Origin: Sebaldella sp. S0638
GTDB taxonomy: Bacteria > Fusobacteriota > Fusobacteriia > Fusobacteriales > Leptotrichiaceae
Direction: 5' to 3'
DNA length: 45,400 nucleotides
NCBI RefSeq assembly: GCF_024158605.1
Contig: NZ_JAMZGM010000027.1
Location: 1 to 45,400, forward strand
A program made the position numbers and the translations under genes. Shown one piece after another: positions 37,357 through 44,985 of this stretch; within the stretch, counting starts at the first letter, position 1; each line of letters begins with the position of its first letter. The notes under the pieces are model-generated. The model searched no databases and was not told the origin of the DNA. It saw nothing but the letters and a program-made list of their open reading frames with translations.

Positions 37357-37563
37357 TTATCTTCCTTCTTGTCCTGCTAACAATTTAGCTATTTTTCTGC
37401 TTCCTCCAACAGGTGCTTCTATATCTTTTCCTAGTCTGTTCTTTCTCTTTTTACTTTTCTTAGTCAAAATGTGACTTTTTCCAGAATGTCTCAGCACAAA
37501 CTTTCCTGTTCCCGTAACTTTTACTCTCTTTTTCGTCCCTTTATGAGTTTTCATTTTAGGCAT
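37357..37563 (-). CDS. rpmI: 50S ribosomal protein L35
   Basis: 68 residues, very basic. Typical L35 pattern: [20 protein letters not shown], then [15 protein letters not shown]. Ribosome binding site AAGGAGGAATGAAGCA precedes the ATG. Sits between infC and rplT as in most bacteria. Confidence 0.98.
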   Translation of the reverse strand: MPKMKTHKGTKKRVKVTGTGKFVLRHSGKSHILTKKSKKRKNRLGKDIEAPVGGSRKIAKLLAGQEGR

Positions 37564-37584
37564 TGCTTCATTCCTCCTTATTCG

Positions 37585-38109
37585 TTATTTTTTAGGTGAA
37601 AGCAAAACAAATTTCTGTATTTGGTCTTTCCCGTATTTTTTTTCTATGATCGCTTTATCTTTAAAATGATCAGCTAGTTCATCCAGTACTTTTATTCCCT
37701 GATCAGCATATAACTTTTGTCTTCCTGCAAGTCTCAGACTGATTTTTATCTTATATTCTTTTTCAAGGAATTTTTCGATTTGTGAAATCTTTGTATCTTT
37801 ATCATGAGTATCAATATGAGGTTTTACTCTCATCTCTTTTGTAACTACCTGTTTTTGCTTCTTTTTGTTTTCCTTATCTTTTTTTGTTTTCTCATATTTA
37901 AATTTCCCATAATCCATTATTTTACATACTGGCGGATCGGCATTCGGAGATATTTCTACTAGATCCATACCTGCCTCCTGTGCTTTTTCCAAAGCCTCTC
38001 TAAGCGTCAAAACTCCGTATTGTTCACCATCATCAGATACTACTCTTAGTTCCTTTGCTCTTATTGCCTCGTTTATTCTTGTAGTATCTTTATTAGTTCC
38101 TTTAAATAT
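37585..38109 (-). CDS. infC: Translation initiation factor IF-3 with a probable ATA start codon
   Basis: About 174 residues, normal IF-3 length. The N-terminal domain begins with TTRINEAIRAKELRVVSDDG; the linker is Lys-rich (KTKKDKENKKKQKQ), and the C-terminal domain begins near KEMRVKPHIDTHD. It keeps the subunits apart and discriminates against non-standard start codons. No ATG is available. A GTG at 38118 is fused to the ribosome binding site (AGGAGGTG) and cannot be spaced correctly. The codon 8 bases after AGGAGG is ATA at 38109, in frame. infC with AUU or other rare starts is the known basis of IF-3 autoregulation in other bacteria, so ATA is the likely start. Confidence 0.93.
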   Translation of the reverse strand: MFKGTNKDTTRINEAIRAKELRVVSDDGEQYGVLTLREALEKAQEAGMDLVEISPNADPPVCKIMDYGKFKYEKTKKDKENKKKQKQVVTKEMRVKPHIDTHDKDTKISQIEKFLEKEYKIKISLRLAGRQKLYADQGIKVLDELADHFKDKAIIEKKYGKDQIQKFVLLSPKK

Positions 38110-38119
38110 ATAGAACACC

Positions 38120-38157
38120 TCCTAAAATAATAAAAACAGGGTAATAGAAAACCCTGC
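38120..38157 (-). terminator. Attenuator in the infC leader
   Basis: Minus strand CAGGGT-TTTCTATT-ACCCTG followed by TTTTTATTATTTT, directly ahead of the infC ribosome binding site. It matches the L20-controlled attenuator known from infC-rpmI-rplT leaders of other bacteria in position and form. Confidence 0.75.
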
Positions 38158-38304
38158 TATCTCTCATATAAAAATAAGATAAACATATTCATTTACCCGG
38201 ATATCTCGGAATAGACATATTCCAGCATGTATAATTAACTATACACGGATATCAAGGTGAGAAACAAAGTTTCTACTTCTACTATAACCTGTTATTCAAT
38301 TGAC
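38158..38304 (-). ncRNA. Structured leader of the infC-rpmI-rplT operon
   Basis: Between the promoter and the attenuator the RNA can form a three-way junction: a closing helix GATATC/GATATC (38248-38253 with 38200-38205), hairpin GTGTATA/TATACAT (38246-38227) and hairpin GGAATA/TATTCC (38223-38208). This is inferred from base pairing only; it is consistent with an L20-binding leader but does not look like a copy of the Bacillus one. Confidence 0.6.
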
Positions 38305-38310
38305 TTGAAT

Positions 38311-38339
38311 ATAATACACTAATATTTCCGCTTTGTCAA
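38311..38339 (-). promoter_or_regulatory. Promoter of the infC operon
   Basis: Minus strand TTGACA (38339-38334), 17-bp spacer, TATTAT (38316-38311). Transcription should begin near 38304, giving a leader of about 190 bases. Confidence 0.8.
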
Positions 38340-38424
38340 GAATTATTACTCTTCTTTGATAAAATATTCTGCTCCCTGCTGGATTTCTGCTTCTGTATTC
38401 TGCTTTTTAAATAAAAAAAATTCA

Positions 38425-38489
38425 AAAAATAAGGTGCAGATATTCCTGTAACAAAAATATAATTTTTGTCAGCCGGAGCATTGCACCTG
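38425..38489 (-). terminator. Long foldback terminator after modA
   Basis: An imperfect palindrome with 27-base arms and a 3-base centre: outer AGGTGCA/TGCACCT (38433-38439, 38483-38489), inner ACAAAAAT/ATTTTTGT. On the minus strand it is followed by TATTTTTTG. It lies about 50 bases after the modA stop. The interval 38340-38424 holds nothing else recognisable. Confidence 0.55.
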
Positions 38490-38539
38490 TACTGTATATA
38501 ATCATTACCTTTTAGAAGGTAGTATTACCATAGATATTT

Positions 38540-39340
38540 CTATAATTTGAAACCGTATTTGGCAAATATTTCTTTTGAAGCATCGTTTTGAAGATATTTC
38601 AGGAATTTTTCCGCTTCTTCTTTATTTTTTGCTTCTTTTATAATAGCTGCAGGATATACAATAGGATCATGCGTATCAGCTGCAAATTCTTCAATTATAA
38701 ATCCGTTTTTCAGAGTCAGTGCATCAGAAGAGTAAACCACTCCTGTTTCTATTTCTCCGGAATCCACTATAGTAAGCACTGCTGTAACATCTTTTTGATA
38801 AATAGCTTCTTTTTCTATTTCAGTCCACATACCCAGTTTTTCAAAAGCTTGTTTTGCATACTTTCCTGCCGGCACTGTATTCAGTTCTCCCAAAGCTATC
38901 TTTATTCCTCCGGCTTTCAAATCTTCTATACTTTTTATTTTGTCTTTTACATCGCTGCTTCCTATTAATACAAGACTGTTTTTCAAAAGATCCTGTCTTG
39001 TCCCTTCAAGAAGAAATCCTTTTTCTTCCAGATTATCCATATTTTTCTTACTTGCCGACAGGAATATATCTACAGGGGCTCCTCCTGTAATCTGTTGTTC
39101 CAGTGTTCCCGAACCTCCTGAATTAATTTTTATTTTTACTCCGGGATTTTCAGTTTCATAATTTTTCACTATTTCATCAATTGCATTTTTTGTACTGGCA
39201 GCTATACTTACAGTAAGTTCTTTCTGCTCTGTTGCTGGTTTTTCCGCGGCTGCCTCCTTTGCATCTTTTCCGCTTCCACATGCTGTTGTCAGCACTATAA
39301 TACTTAATGACAGCAGAATCCCCAATATTTTTTTCACCAT
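38540..39340 (-). CDS. modA: Molybdate ABC transporter substrate-binding lipoprotein
   Basis: 266 residues. Lipoprotein signal with lipobox LTTAC (Cys21), then a flexible linker rich in Ala, Glu and Lys. The ModA fold shows in VSIAASTKNAIDEIVKNYE, INSGGSGTLEQQITGGAPVD and FLSASKKNMDNLEEKG; the late VDSGEIETGVVYSSDA is also typical. It captures molybdate or tungstate outside the membrane. Ribosome binding site AAGGAGATCAGGT precedes the ATG, 51 bases after modB. Order modB-modA with no modC. Confidence 0.92.
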   Translation of the reverse strand: MVKKILGILLSLSIIVLTTACGSGKDAKEAAAEKPATEQKELTVSIAASTKNAIDEIVKNYETENPGVKIKINSGGSGTLEQQITGGAPVDIFLSASKKNMDNLEEKGFLLEGTRQDLLKNSLVLIGSSDVKDKIKSIEDLKAGGIKIALGELNTVPAGKYAKQAFEKLGMWTEIEKEAIYQKDVTAVLTIVDSGEIETGVVYSSDALTLKNGFIIEEFAADTHDPIVYPAAIIKEAKNKEEAEKFLKYLQNDASKEIFAKYGFKL

Positions 39341-39391
39341 ACCTGATCTCCTTTATATTTTAGTTTTATTACCAGTTTTATATTGCATGTC

Positions 39392-40066
39392 TCACTCGGA
39401 ACTTTCTTTTGTTATTTCGTTTCTTTTAAGAAGTTTGTTTGTTACCAATACAAGCGACATGCTTATTACCATAATAAGTATTACCAGTATATTTGCTGTT
39501 CTGTTATCCCCGCTTCCAATAGAAAAATAAATCAGGAGAGGTATTGTCTGTGTCTGTCCCGGAATATTCCCCGCTACAATCAGTGTAGCCCCGAATTCTC
39601 CCAGCGCTCTTACAAATGCAAGTATAACCCCGCCTATTATTCCGTTTAATGCAATTGGTATTATTATAAACCAAAAAAGCTTCAGTTCGCAGGCTCCGTC
39701 CACTCTTGCCGCATCTTTTACATCTTCTCCCACATAAGTAAAAGCATTCTTGGCATTTTGGTATATCAGCGGAAAACTTACTACTATTGCTGCGATACAT
39801 GCTGCCTGCCATGTAAATAATATATTAATTCCAAAATTTTTATAAAGAATCTGGCCGAACATACTTTTTCTTCCGATCCCGAGCATTATCAAATAACCGA
39901 CCACAGTAGGCGGCAGTGCTATAGGCATAAGAAATAATGTCTCCAGTATGCTTTTTCCCCTAAAGTCATGTTTACTAAATATATATGCTGTAATAATCCC
40001 CAGAAAACTGGTTATTAATGTTGAAATCCCCGTAACCTTCAATGATAAGAATATTGCTTCATACAT
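39392..40066 (-). CDS. modB: Molybdate ABC transporter permease
   Basis: 224 residues, five to six membrane helices. Substrate channel protein of the ModABC importer. Family features: LFLMPIALPPTVVGYLIML and the EAA loop DAARVDGACELKLFWFIIIP that contacts the ATPase, then RALGEFGATLIVAGNIPGQT. No ATPase gene (modC) is next to it. Ribosome binding site GCGGAGGCTAATATTA precedes the ATG. First gene of the unit. Confidence 0.94.
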   Translation of the reverse strand: MYEAIFLSLKVTGISTLITSFLGIITAYIFSKHDFRGKSILETLFLMPIALPPTVVGYLIMLGIGRKSMFGQILYKNFGINILFTWQAACIAAIVVSFPLIYQNAKNAFTYVGEDVKDAARVDGACELKLFWFIIIPIALNGIIGGVILAFVRALGEFGATLIVAGNIPGQTQTIPLLIYFSIGSGDNRTANILVILIMVISMSLVLVTNKLLKRNEITKESSE

Positions 40067-40114
40067 TAATATTAGCCTCCGCCCTTTTTTATGTTATTTC
40101 ACTTCATCATCTTT

Positions 40115-40131
40115 CGTCATGTTTCATAACG
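40115..40131. promoter_or_regulatory. Candidate operator in the modB/regulator intergenic region
   Basis: A near-palindrome CGTTATG-AAA-CATGACG on the minus strand (6 of 7 pairs), positioned at about +1 to +18 of the modB transcript. That is a repressor position and suits the divergent HTH-PBP regulator. Inferred from symmetry and placement only. Confidence 0.4.
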
Positions 40132-40139
40132 TTTAATAC

Positions 40140-40168
40140 ATTATAGTTAGGAAAGAATAATTTGTCAA
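40140..40168 (-). promoter_or_regulatory. Promoter of modB-modA
   Basis: Minus strand TTGACA (40168-40163), exactly 17 bp, TATAAT (40145-40140). Perfect consensus, which is consistent with a promoter that needs a repressor to be kept off. Confidence 0.85.
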
Positions 40169-40187
40169 GTGTCTGATATTCAAATAA

Positions 40188-40216
40188 TTGCATTTACGCC
40201 CCAAAAAAGCTATAAT
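40188..40216 (+). promoter_or_regulatory. Promoter of the HTH-PBP regulator gene
   Basis: Plus strand TTGCAT (40188-40193), 17-bp spacer, TATAAT (40211-40216). Diverges from the modB promoter; the two -35 boxes are about 20 bases apart. Confidence 0.7.
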
Positions 40217-40254
40217 AAATTAAAAAACTTATTCATACGGAAAGGTTGGATTAT

Positions 40255-41217
40255 ATGGATAATACTAAAGCCCTTACTGTACAGGATGTAGCCGACATGT
40301 TGAAAATAGCCAAAAATACAGTTTATGAACTGGTAAAACGCGGCGAGCTGAATTCCTACAAAGTAGGGAGAAAAGTCCGTTTTACATTAGTAGATGTGGA
40401 GTCCTATATTGAAAATTCAAAAAAAATACAAAATCCCCAGGAAAAGGGAAGCACCGGTCTTTCGGATTTATACTCGGATAATCTGGGCGGTCTTAATAAA
40501 ATTCCTGCGGGAAATGATTTTATAGTATGTGGTCAGGATCTTATGCTGGATATTCTCACAAGTTATATGGGAAAATATTGTAAAAATATCTCTGCACTTC
40601 GTGCTTATATAGGCAGTTACAGCAGTCTTGTCGCCTTATATCACGGATATATTCAGGCTGCTACCACACATTTATGGGACGGGGATACAGGACAGTATAA
40701 TGTTCCTTTTGTAAGAAGACTCCTTCCGGGAATTCCCGCTGTTATAATTCACCTTACCTGTCGTATGCAGGGATTTTATGTAGCTAAAGGAAATCCTAAA
40801 GGTATAAAATCTTGGGATGATCTGAAACGTGACGACATTACCCTTATCAACCGTGAAAAAGGTGCAGGTTCACGTGTTCTGCTTGATGAGCATCTCCGTC
40901 TTATTAATATTTACGGAAGCTCAGTAAAAGGCTATAATAACGAAACTCAGTCCCACCTTACCGTAGCAAGTACAGTAAGCCGGGGAGCTGCCGATGTGGG
41001 AGTAGGTATAGAAAAAATTGCTTCACAGGTCGAGGGAATTGAGTTTATTCCTCTTCAAAAAGAAAGATATGATTTGGTGGTAAAAAAAGAGATTTTTGAT
41101 ACATTTACTGTTCAGAGTATTCTGAAAATTTTACGTTCCGACGAGTTCAGAGCTGAATTTAAGGATATCGGCGGCTATGATATAAGTGAAATGGGCGAAA
41201 TCGTCGCATGGACATAA
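40255..41217 (+). CDS. HTH (excisionase-type)-PBP domain regulator, probable molybdate-responsive repressor
   Basis: 320 residues. An N-terminal MerR/excisionase-like helix-turn-helix (about 3-55: LTVQDVADMLKIAKNTVYEL, then RGELNSYKVGRKVRFT) is joined by a linker to a periplasmic-binding-protein-like ligand domain of the PF12727 type (about 85-320: INREKGAGSRVLLDEH and SRGAADVGVGIEKIA). The family is commonly found beside molybdate transporters and is thought to bind molybdate or a similar oxyanion, or a cofactor. It is divergent from modB. A TTG at 40246 is possible, but ATG at 40255, 9 bases after GGAAAGG, is better. Confidence 0.88.
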   Translation: MDNTKALTVQDVADMLKIAKNTVYELVKRGELNSYKVGRKVRFTLVDVESYIENSKKIQNPQEKGSTGLSDLYSDNLGGLNKIPAGNDFIVCGQDLMLDILTSYMGKYCKNISALRAYIGSYSSLVALYHGYIQAATTHLWDGDTGQYNVPFVRRLLPGIPAVIIHLTCRMQGFYVAKGNPKGIKSWDDLKRDDITLINREKGAGSRVLLDEHLRLINIYGSSVKGYNNETQSHLTVASTVSRGAADVGVGIEKIASQVEGIEFIPLQKERYDLVVKKEIFDTFTVQSILKILRSDEFRAEFKDIGGYDISEMGEIVAWT

Positions 41218-41238
41218 AAGAACGATTGGATATTTTTA

Positions 41239-41267
41239 TTGCTTCTCTTGTGTTATTATGTTAGAAT
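41239..41267 (+). promoter_or_regulatory. Promoter of the small lipoprotein gene
   Basis: Plus strand TTGCTT (41239-41244), 17-bp spacer, TAGAAT (41262-41267), about 30 bases before the ATG at 41297. Confidence 0.55.
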
Positions 41268-41296
41268 TATGCTAATTTTATATTAGGAGGGTATTG

Positions 41297-41830
41297 ATGA
41301 AAAAACTATTTATTTTTGTTATGATGTTCTTTTTAGTAATAAGCTGTGGCAAACCAAAGTCACAAAAAGATTTTGAAGGCCGTATGTCTGAGATTCAGTC
41401 GGCTGATAATGAAAAAGCGTTGAACTTTCTTGAAGAAGGTACTGATAATGCAGCTGTTCAAAATTTTGAAGACTTTTATCTGAATTTTTTCAAAAAAGTC
41501 GAATATAAGGTGTTAAGCGCTGAAGAAAAAGAGAATGAAAGTATACTTCAGGTAGAAATAAAAGCTCCAAATGTAGTGGAACCTTTTATTGATATCTTTC
41601 AAGAAGGAATTGGTCTGGCTTTTAGCGGTGCTTCCGAAGAAGAAATGGAAAAATTCTTCAATGACAGCATGAACGGCATTTTACAAAAAAAAGACATAAC
41701 CTACTTATCAGGAACTATTCCTGTATACATGACAAAAAATGAGGATGGAGAATGGGAAATCGACACAGAAAGGAATTCTGAGTTATTCGTATATCTTACT
41801 GGCGGGTTAAGTACTTTTGCACAGCAATAA
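41297..41830 (+). CDS. Small lipoprotein, unknown function
   Basis: 177 residues with lipoprotein signal KKLFIFVMMFFLVISCGK (lipobox VISC). The mature protein is acidic; it runs from a helical N-terminus to a beta-rich end (ITYLSGTIPVYMTKNEDGEW). This layout recalls DUF4878/DUF5105-type NTF2-like lipoproteins, but the match is only general. A TTG three bases earlier is also open; ATG at 41297 is 6 bases after GGAGG and preferred. Own promoter and shared terminator, so a single-gene unit on the plus strand. Confidence 0.75.
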   Translation: MKKLFIFVMMFFLVISCGKPKSQKDFEGRMSEIQSADNEKALNFLEEGTDNAAVQNFEDFYLNFFKKVEYKVLSAEEKENESILQVEIKAPNVVEPFIDIFQEGIGLAFSGASEEEMEKFFNDSMNGILQKKDITYLSGTIPVYMTKNEDGEWEIDTERNSELFVYLTGGLSTFAQQ

Positions 41831-41842
41831 AATTTGAATCTA

Positions 41843-41892
41843 TATGAAAAACAGGCTCTTTAAGATAAAAACTTAAAAGCCTGTTTTTCATA
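41843..41892. terminator. Bidirectional terminator between the lipoprotein gene and tenA
   Basis: TATGAAAAACAGGCT pairs perfectly with AGCCTGTTTTTCATA over 15 bp, with the A and T runs at opposite ends. It serves the convergent genes on both strands. Confidence 0.8.
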
Positions 41893-41900
41893 TTTGCTTA

Positions 41901-42569
41901 TTAATAAGACATTTTCATTTTATATGACATATCCCAAAATAAAAATTCAAATTCCATGCTTGTTCTGAATATTTCCTCTATTTTCTTTAACTCTTTTTGT
42001 TTTTTATTCTCGCATAATACATCAAGGTAATCGCAAAACCAGCTGAAAGATTCTCCGAATTCGTCACTTGCGTAAGTATCTATCCATTTATTATAAAAAT
42101 CATTCTTCGGAAGATTTCCGTATTCCTGCTTCAGTCTTTTGGCAAAGTCGTGATAAGACCATGCACAGGGGAACACCACTGCAATAATTTCGGCAATTGT
42201 TCCTGTATATGCAGTGGAAAGCATATTTGAAGTATAGGCTTTATTAAACAGAGACTGCCCTGCATTTGCCGCTTCTTCCTCGGTAATCCCGAAATCTTCC
42301 ATATATTTCCTGTGAATATTCATTTCTTCACATAAAATATTATGTTGAATTTCTGCAAATTTTGCCATATATTTTTCTTCATTACATTTTACCATTCCTG
42401 CGGCAAATACCTTGGCATATTCCATTAGATACTGATAATCCTGTATAAGATAAAATTTGAATTTTTCCTTTTCCAGAGTTCCCATCCCCAATTCCTGTAA
42501 AAACGGATGTTTGTAACATTCTTCCCAGATTTTCCCGGCTTTTTCTTTTAAAGTTTCTGAAAATGACAT
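41901..42569 (-). CDS. tenA: Thiaminase II / aminopyrimidine aminohydrolase
   Basis: 222 residues, all-helical TenA fold. It salvages the pyrimidine moiety from degraded thiamine. The catalytic cysteine falls at position 135 (VVFPCAWSYHDF), the standard TenA number, with D44 (LIQDYQYL) and the C-terminal FLFWDMSYKM conserved. Ribosome binding site CAGGGAGGAAATTAT precedes the ATG, 17 bases after thiE; last gene of the thi operon. Confidence 0.95.
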   Translation of the reverse strand: MSFSETLKEKAGKIWEECYKHPFLQELGMGTLEKEKFKFYLIQDYQYLMEYAKVFAAGMVKCNEEKYMAKFAEIQHNILCEEMNIHRKYMEDFGITEEEAANAGQSLFNKAYTSNMLSTAYTGTIAEIIAVVFPCAWSYHDFAKRLKQEYGNLPKNDFYNKWIDTYASDEFGESFSWFCDYLDVLCENKKQKELKKIEEIFRTSMEFEFLFWDMSYKMKMSY

Positions 42570-42586
42570 ATAATTTCCTCCCTGAT

Positions 42587-43231
42587 TTAAATCTTCTTTA
42601 GTTTTTTTAATTTCAAAGCAGCTTCTTTCATATCTTTTTCACCTAATATTGCTGATACTACAGCTATTCCATCTGCTCCTGCCTTAAAGATTTCTTCTGC
42701 ATTGTTTATATTTATTCCTCCTATTGCTACTACCGGAATTTTGGTTTTTAATTTTATTTTCTCTAATTCATTGATTCCTACATACTTTGCATCAGATTTC
42801 GTCCTTGTAAGAAACATCGCTCCGGCTCCCAGATAATCGGCACTGTTTCTTTCGGCCTCCAGTGCTTCTTTTACATTTGATACTGATACACCTAATATCT
42901 TATTTTCCCCTATTAATTTCCTTACTTCTCTTGCCGGCATGTCATCCTGCCCTACATGCACACCTGCTGTATCTGCTGCCATTGCCACATCCACTCTGTC
43001 ATTTATTATCAGCGGAATATTATAACTGTCAGTAAACATTTTTATTTTTAAAGCCATATTGTAAAATTCCGCTGTAGAAATATCCTTTGCCCGCAGCTGT
43101 ATTACGGTAACTCCTCCCTCTATTGCTTCACTTATGCTCTTTTCGGCATTTTCCAGTGTAATAAAACTGCTGTCTGCTACGAGATACAGAGAGTAATCAA
43201 CATCTGCCTTGTATCTGTTTTCTTTATTCAT
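42587..43231 (-). CDS. thiE: Thiamine phosphate synthase
   Basis: About 214 residues, normal ThiE size. It joins HMP-PP and HET-P to thiamine phosphate. Visible: YSLYLVADSSF, QLRAKDIS, LIINDRVDVAMAADTAGVHV, then GQDDMPA, GAGAMFLTRTKSDAKYVGI and VVAIGGI. The open frame continues 42 codons further upstream inside thiM, but ATG at 43231, after GATGAGGTGAAAATAGAG, gives the family length and has the ribosome binding site; it overlaps the thiM stop region only by its ribosome binding site. Confidence 0.95.
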   Translation of the reverse strand: MNKENRYKADVDYSLYLVADSSFITLENAEKSISEAIEGGVTVIQLRAKDISTAEFYNMALKIKMFTDSYNIPLIINDRVDVAMAADTAGVHVGQDDMPAREVRKLIGENKILGVSVSNVKEALEAERNSADYLGAGAMFLTRTKSDAKYVGINELEKIKLKTKIPVVAIGGININNAEEIFKAGADGIAVVSAILGEKDMKEAALKLKKLKKI

Positions 43232-43244
43232 CTCTATTTTCACC

Positions 43245-44075
43245 TCATCCTTCAAAAATTTTTGTATTTTCTCCGATAATTCCGTGTGAAATCTTATATA
43301 CTTCATCAAGAAGTGCAGTCCTGAAACTTCCGCTTCCATATTGCCCTGCCAAAGCAAAAGCTCTCTCTCCTGCGAGACCCATACACATTATCCCCGCTGC
43401 CGTCCCCAGCAGCAAATCATTAGAGATACTGCAAAACACTGCTGTTAACGATGTTGTCATGCAGCCTGTTCCTGTTATATCCGACATCATTTTATGCCCG
43501 TTCTCCACATATATAACTCTTTTCCCGTCAGAAATAATATCCTTTTCACCTGTTGCGGCTACTATACAGCCTGTATCTGCTGCCAGTTTCATCACTTTTT
43601 CCCTGATGATATCCTCATTTATATTTTTATCATCATCAGAGACATCTACCCCCTTTGCTCCGGCACTTACACCCGAAATGAACAGTATTTCCGATACATT
43701 CCCTTTCAAAACCGACGGCTTTACTTCATTAAGAATTCTGTCCGCAGTTTCATTTCTGAAAGTTCCTGCTCCTGCACCCACAGGATCAAAAATCACCGGA
43801 ATATTTTTTTTCTTTGCGGCTTTACCTGCTTTTATCATTGACTCTATAGTTCTTTTATTTAATGTCCCCATATTTATCACCAATGCCGCAGCTAAAGACA
43901 CAATATCCTCTGCTTCTTCGGGATCATCAGCCATAACAGGCGACGCTCCTGCTGCAAGTGTAATATTGGCACAGTCATTTACAGTTACATAGTTGGTTAT
44001 ATGATGAATCAGCGGTTTCTTCGCTCTCACGATATCAGGATATTCCTTTATTATATCTGTTATTTTATTATTCAT
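43245..44075 (-). CDS. thiM: Hydroxyethylthiazole kinase
   Basis: 277 residues, full length. It phosphorylates the thiazole HET. Visible: IHHITNYVTVNDCANITLAA, AGASPVMADDPEEAEDIV, FDPVGAGAG and the active-site loop DITGTGCMTTS. Start ATG at 44075, after AGCGGAGGGGAAGATC; a TTG seven codons earlier is inside thiD and lacks a proper site. It overlaps thiD by 8 bases. Confidence 0.95.
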   Translation of the reverse strand: MNNKITDIIKEYPDIVRAKKPLIHHITNYVTVNDCANITLAAGASPVMADDPEEAEDIVSLAAALVINMGTLNKRTIESMIKAGKAAKKKNIPVIFDPVGAGAGTFRNETADRILNEVKPSVLKGNVSEILFISGVSAGAKGVDVSDDDKNINEDIIREKVMKLAADTGCIVAATGEKDIISDGKRVIYVENGHKMMSDITGTGCMTTSLTAVFCSISNDLLLGTAAGIMCMGLAGERAFALAGQYGSGSFRTALLDEVYKISHGIIGENTKIFEG

Positions 44076-44886
44076 GATCTTCCCCTCCGCTTTCAAGTCC
44101 GTTTTTATATAAAGAATAAAAATGATTTGTCGGTCCGTGGCCTTTTCCTATATCAAGCGAATGCTTTATTGCTGTTGTAACATATATTTTTGCTTTCCTA
44201 ACCGCGTTCTCCAAGTCCATTCCCAGTGCAAGATTTGAAGCAATTGCCGACGAATACGTACAGCCTGTTCCATGTGTATTTTTAGTATTTATTCTCTTGG
44301 CATTAAAATAATGATAGTTTTTCCCGTCATACAGGATATCAAGCGCCTCGCTCTCAAGGTGTCCGCCTTTTATCAAAACATTTTTACTTCCCATATCATG
44401 TATTTTTACAGCGGCTTTTTTCATATCATCTGTAGTTTCGATTTTTATTCCTGCTATTCTTTCAGCTTCGGGAATATTCGGCGTAAGCAGATCAGCCGCC
44501 GGGATTATTATCTCTATTAACGCACCCACAGAATCAGGATCCATGAGCGGACAGCCGTTTTTAGCATACATTACAGGATCAGCTACAATATTCTGTGCTT
44601 TATACTCCGAAAGTTTCTCTGCTACTGCCTTCATGCTTTCCTCTCCTGAAAGCATGCCTATTTTCACCGCATCTGCTCCAATATCTTCAAAAACTGCATC
44701 AATCTGCTTTTGGATCATATCAGTTCGTATGTCCTGAATATCAATAACTCTGCTGGTATTTTCCGCCACTACAGATACTATTACACTCATTCCAAAAAGA
44801 CCGTGAGCCGAAAAAGTTTTCAAATCTGCCTGTATTCCAGCTCCGCCGCTGCAGTCAGATCCTGCGATACTCAAAATTTTTTTCAT
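44068..44886 (-). CDS. thiD: Hydroxymethylpyrimidine (phosphate) kinase
   Basis: 272 residues, full length. It phosphorylates HMP and HMP-P. Visible: IAGSDCSGGAGIQADLKTFS, VADPVMYAKNG and the anion-hole motif NTHGTGCTYSSAIA. Ribosome binding site CCTAGGAGGAACATA precedes the ATG. First gene of thiD-thiM-thiE-tenA. Regulation is by the TPP riboswitches upstream. There is no thiC or thiG in the window, so this cluster looks like salvage plus coupling. Confidence 0.95.
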   Translation of the reverse strand: MKKILSIAGSDCSGGAGIQADLKTFSAHGLFGMSVIVSVVAENTSRVIDIQDIRTDMIQKQIDAVFEDIGADAVKIGMLSGEESMKAVAEKLSEYKAQNIVADPVMYAKNGCPLMDPDSVGALIEIIIPAADLLTPNIPEAERIAGIKIETTDDMKKAAVKIHDMGSKNVLIKGGHLESEALDILYDGKNYHYFNAKRINTKNTHGTGCTYSSAIASNLALGMDLENAVRKAKIYVTTAIKHSLDIGKGHGPTNHFYSLYKNGLESGGEDHE

Positions 44887-44913
44887 TATGTTCCTCCTAG
44901 GTAAAAAATTTAT

Positions 44914-44943
44914 ATAAAAAAAACTTCCCTCTATAGGAAAGTT
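44914..44943 (-). terminator. Riboswitch expression platform terminator before thiD
   Basis: Minus strand AACTTTCC-TATAGA-GGGAAGTT (one U-G pair) followed by eight T. It lies 28 bases before the thiD ATG and is the termination hairpin of the thiD-proximal TPP riboswitch. Confidence 0.8.
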
Positions 44944-44985
44944 CTCTCTTTATATCTCATAATATTTTACCTCAAAATAAAAAGA

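Noticed and set aside
43232-43357. 42-codon N-terminal extension of thiE
   Set aside because: It lies wholly inside the 3' end of thiM, lacks a ribosome binding site, and is not part of the ThiE fold.
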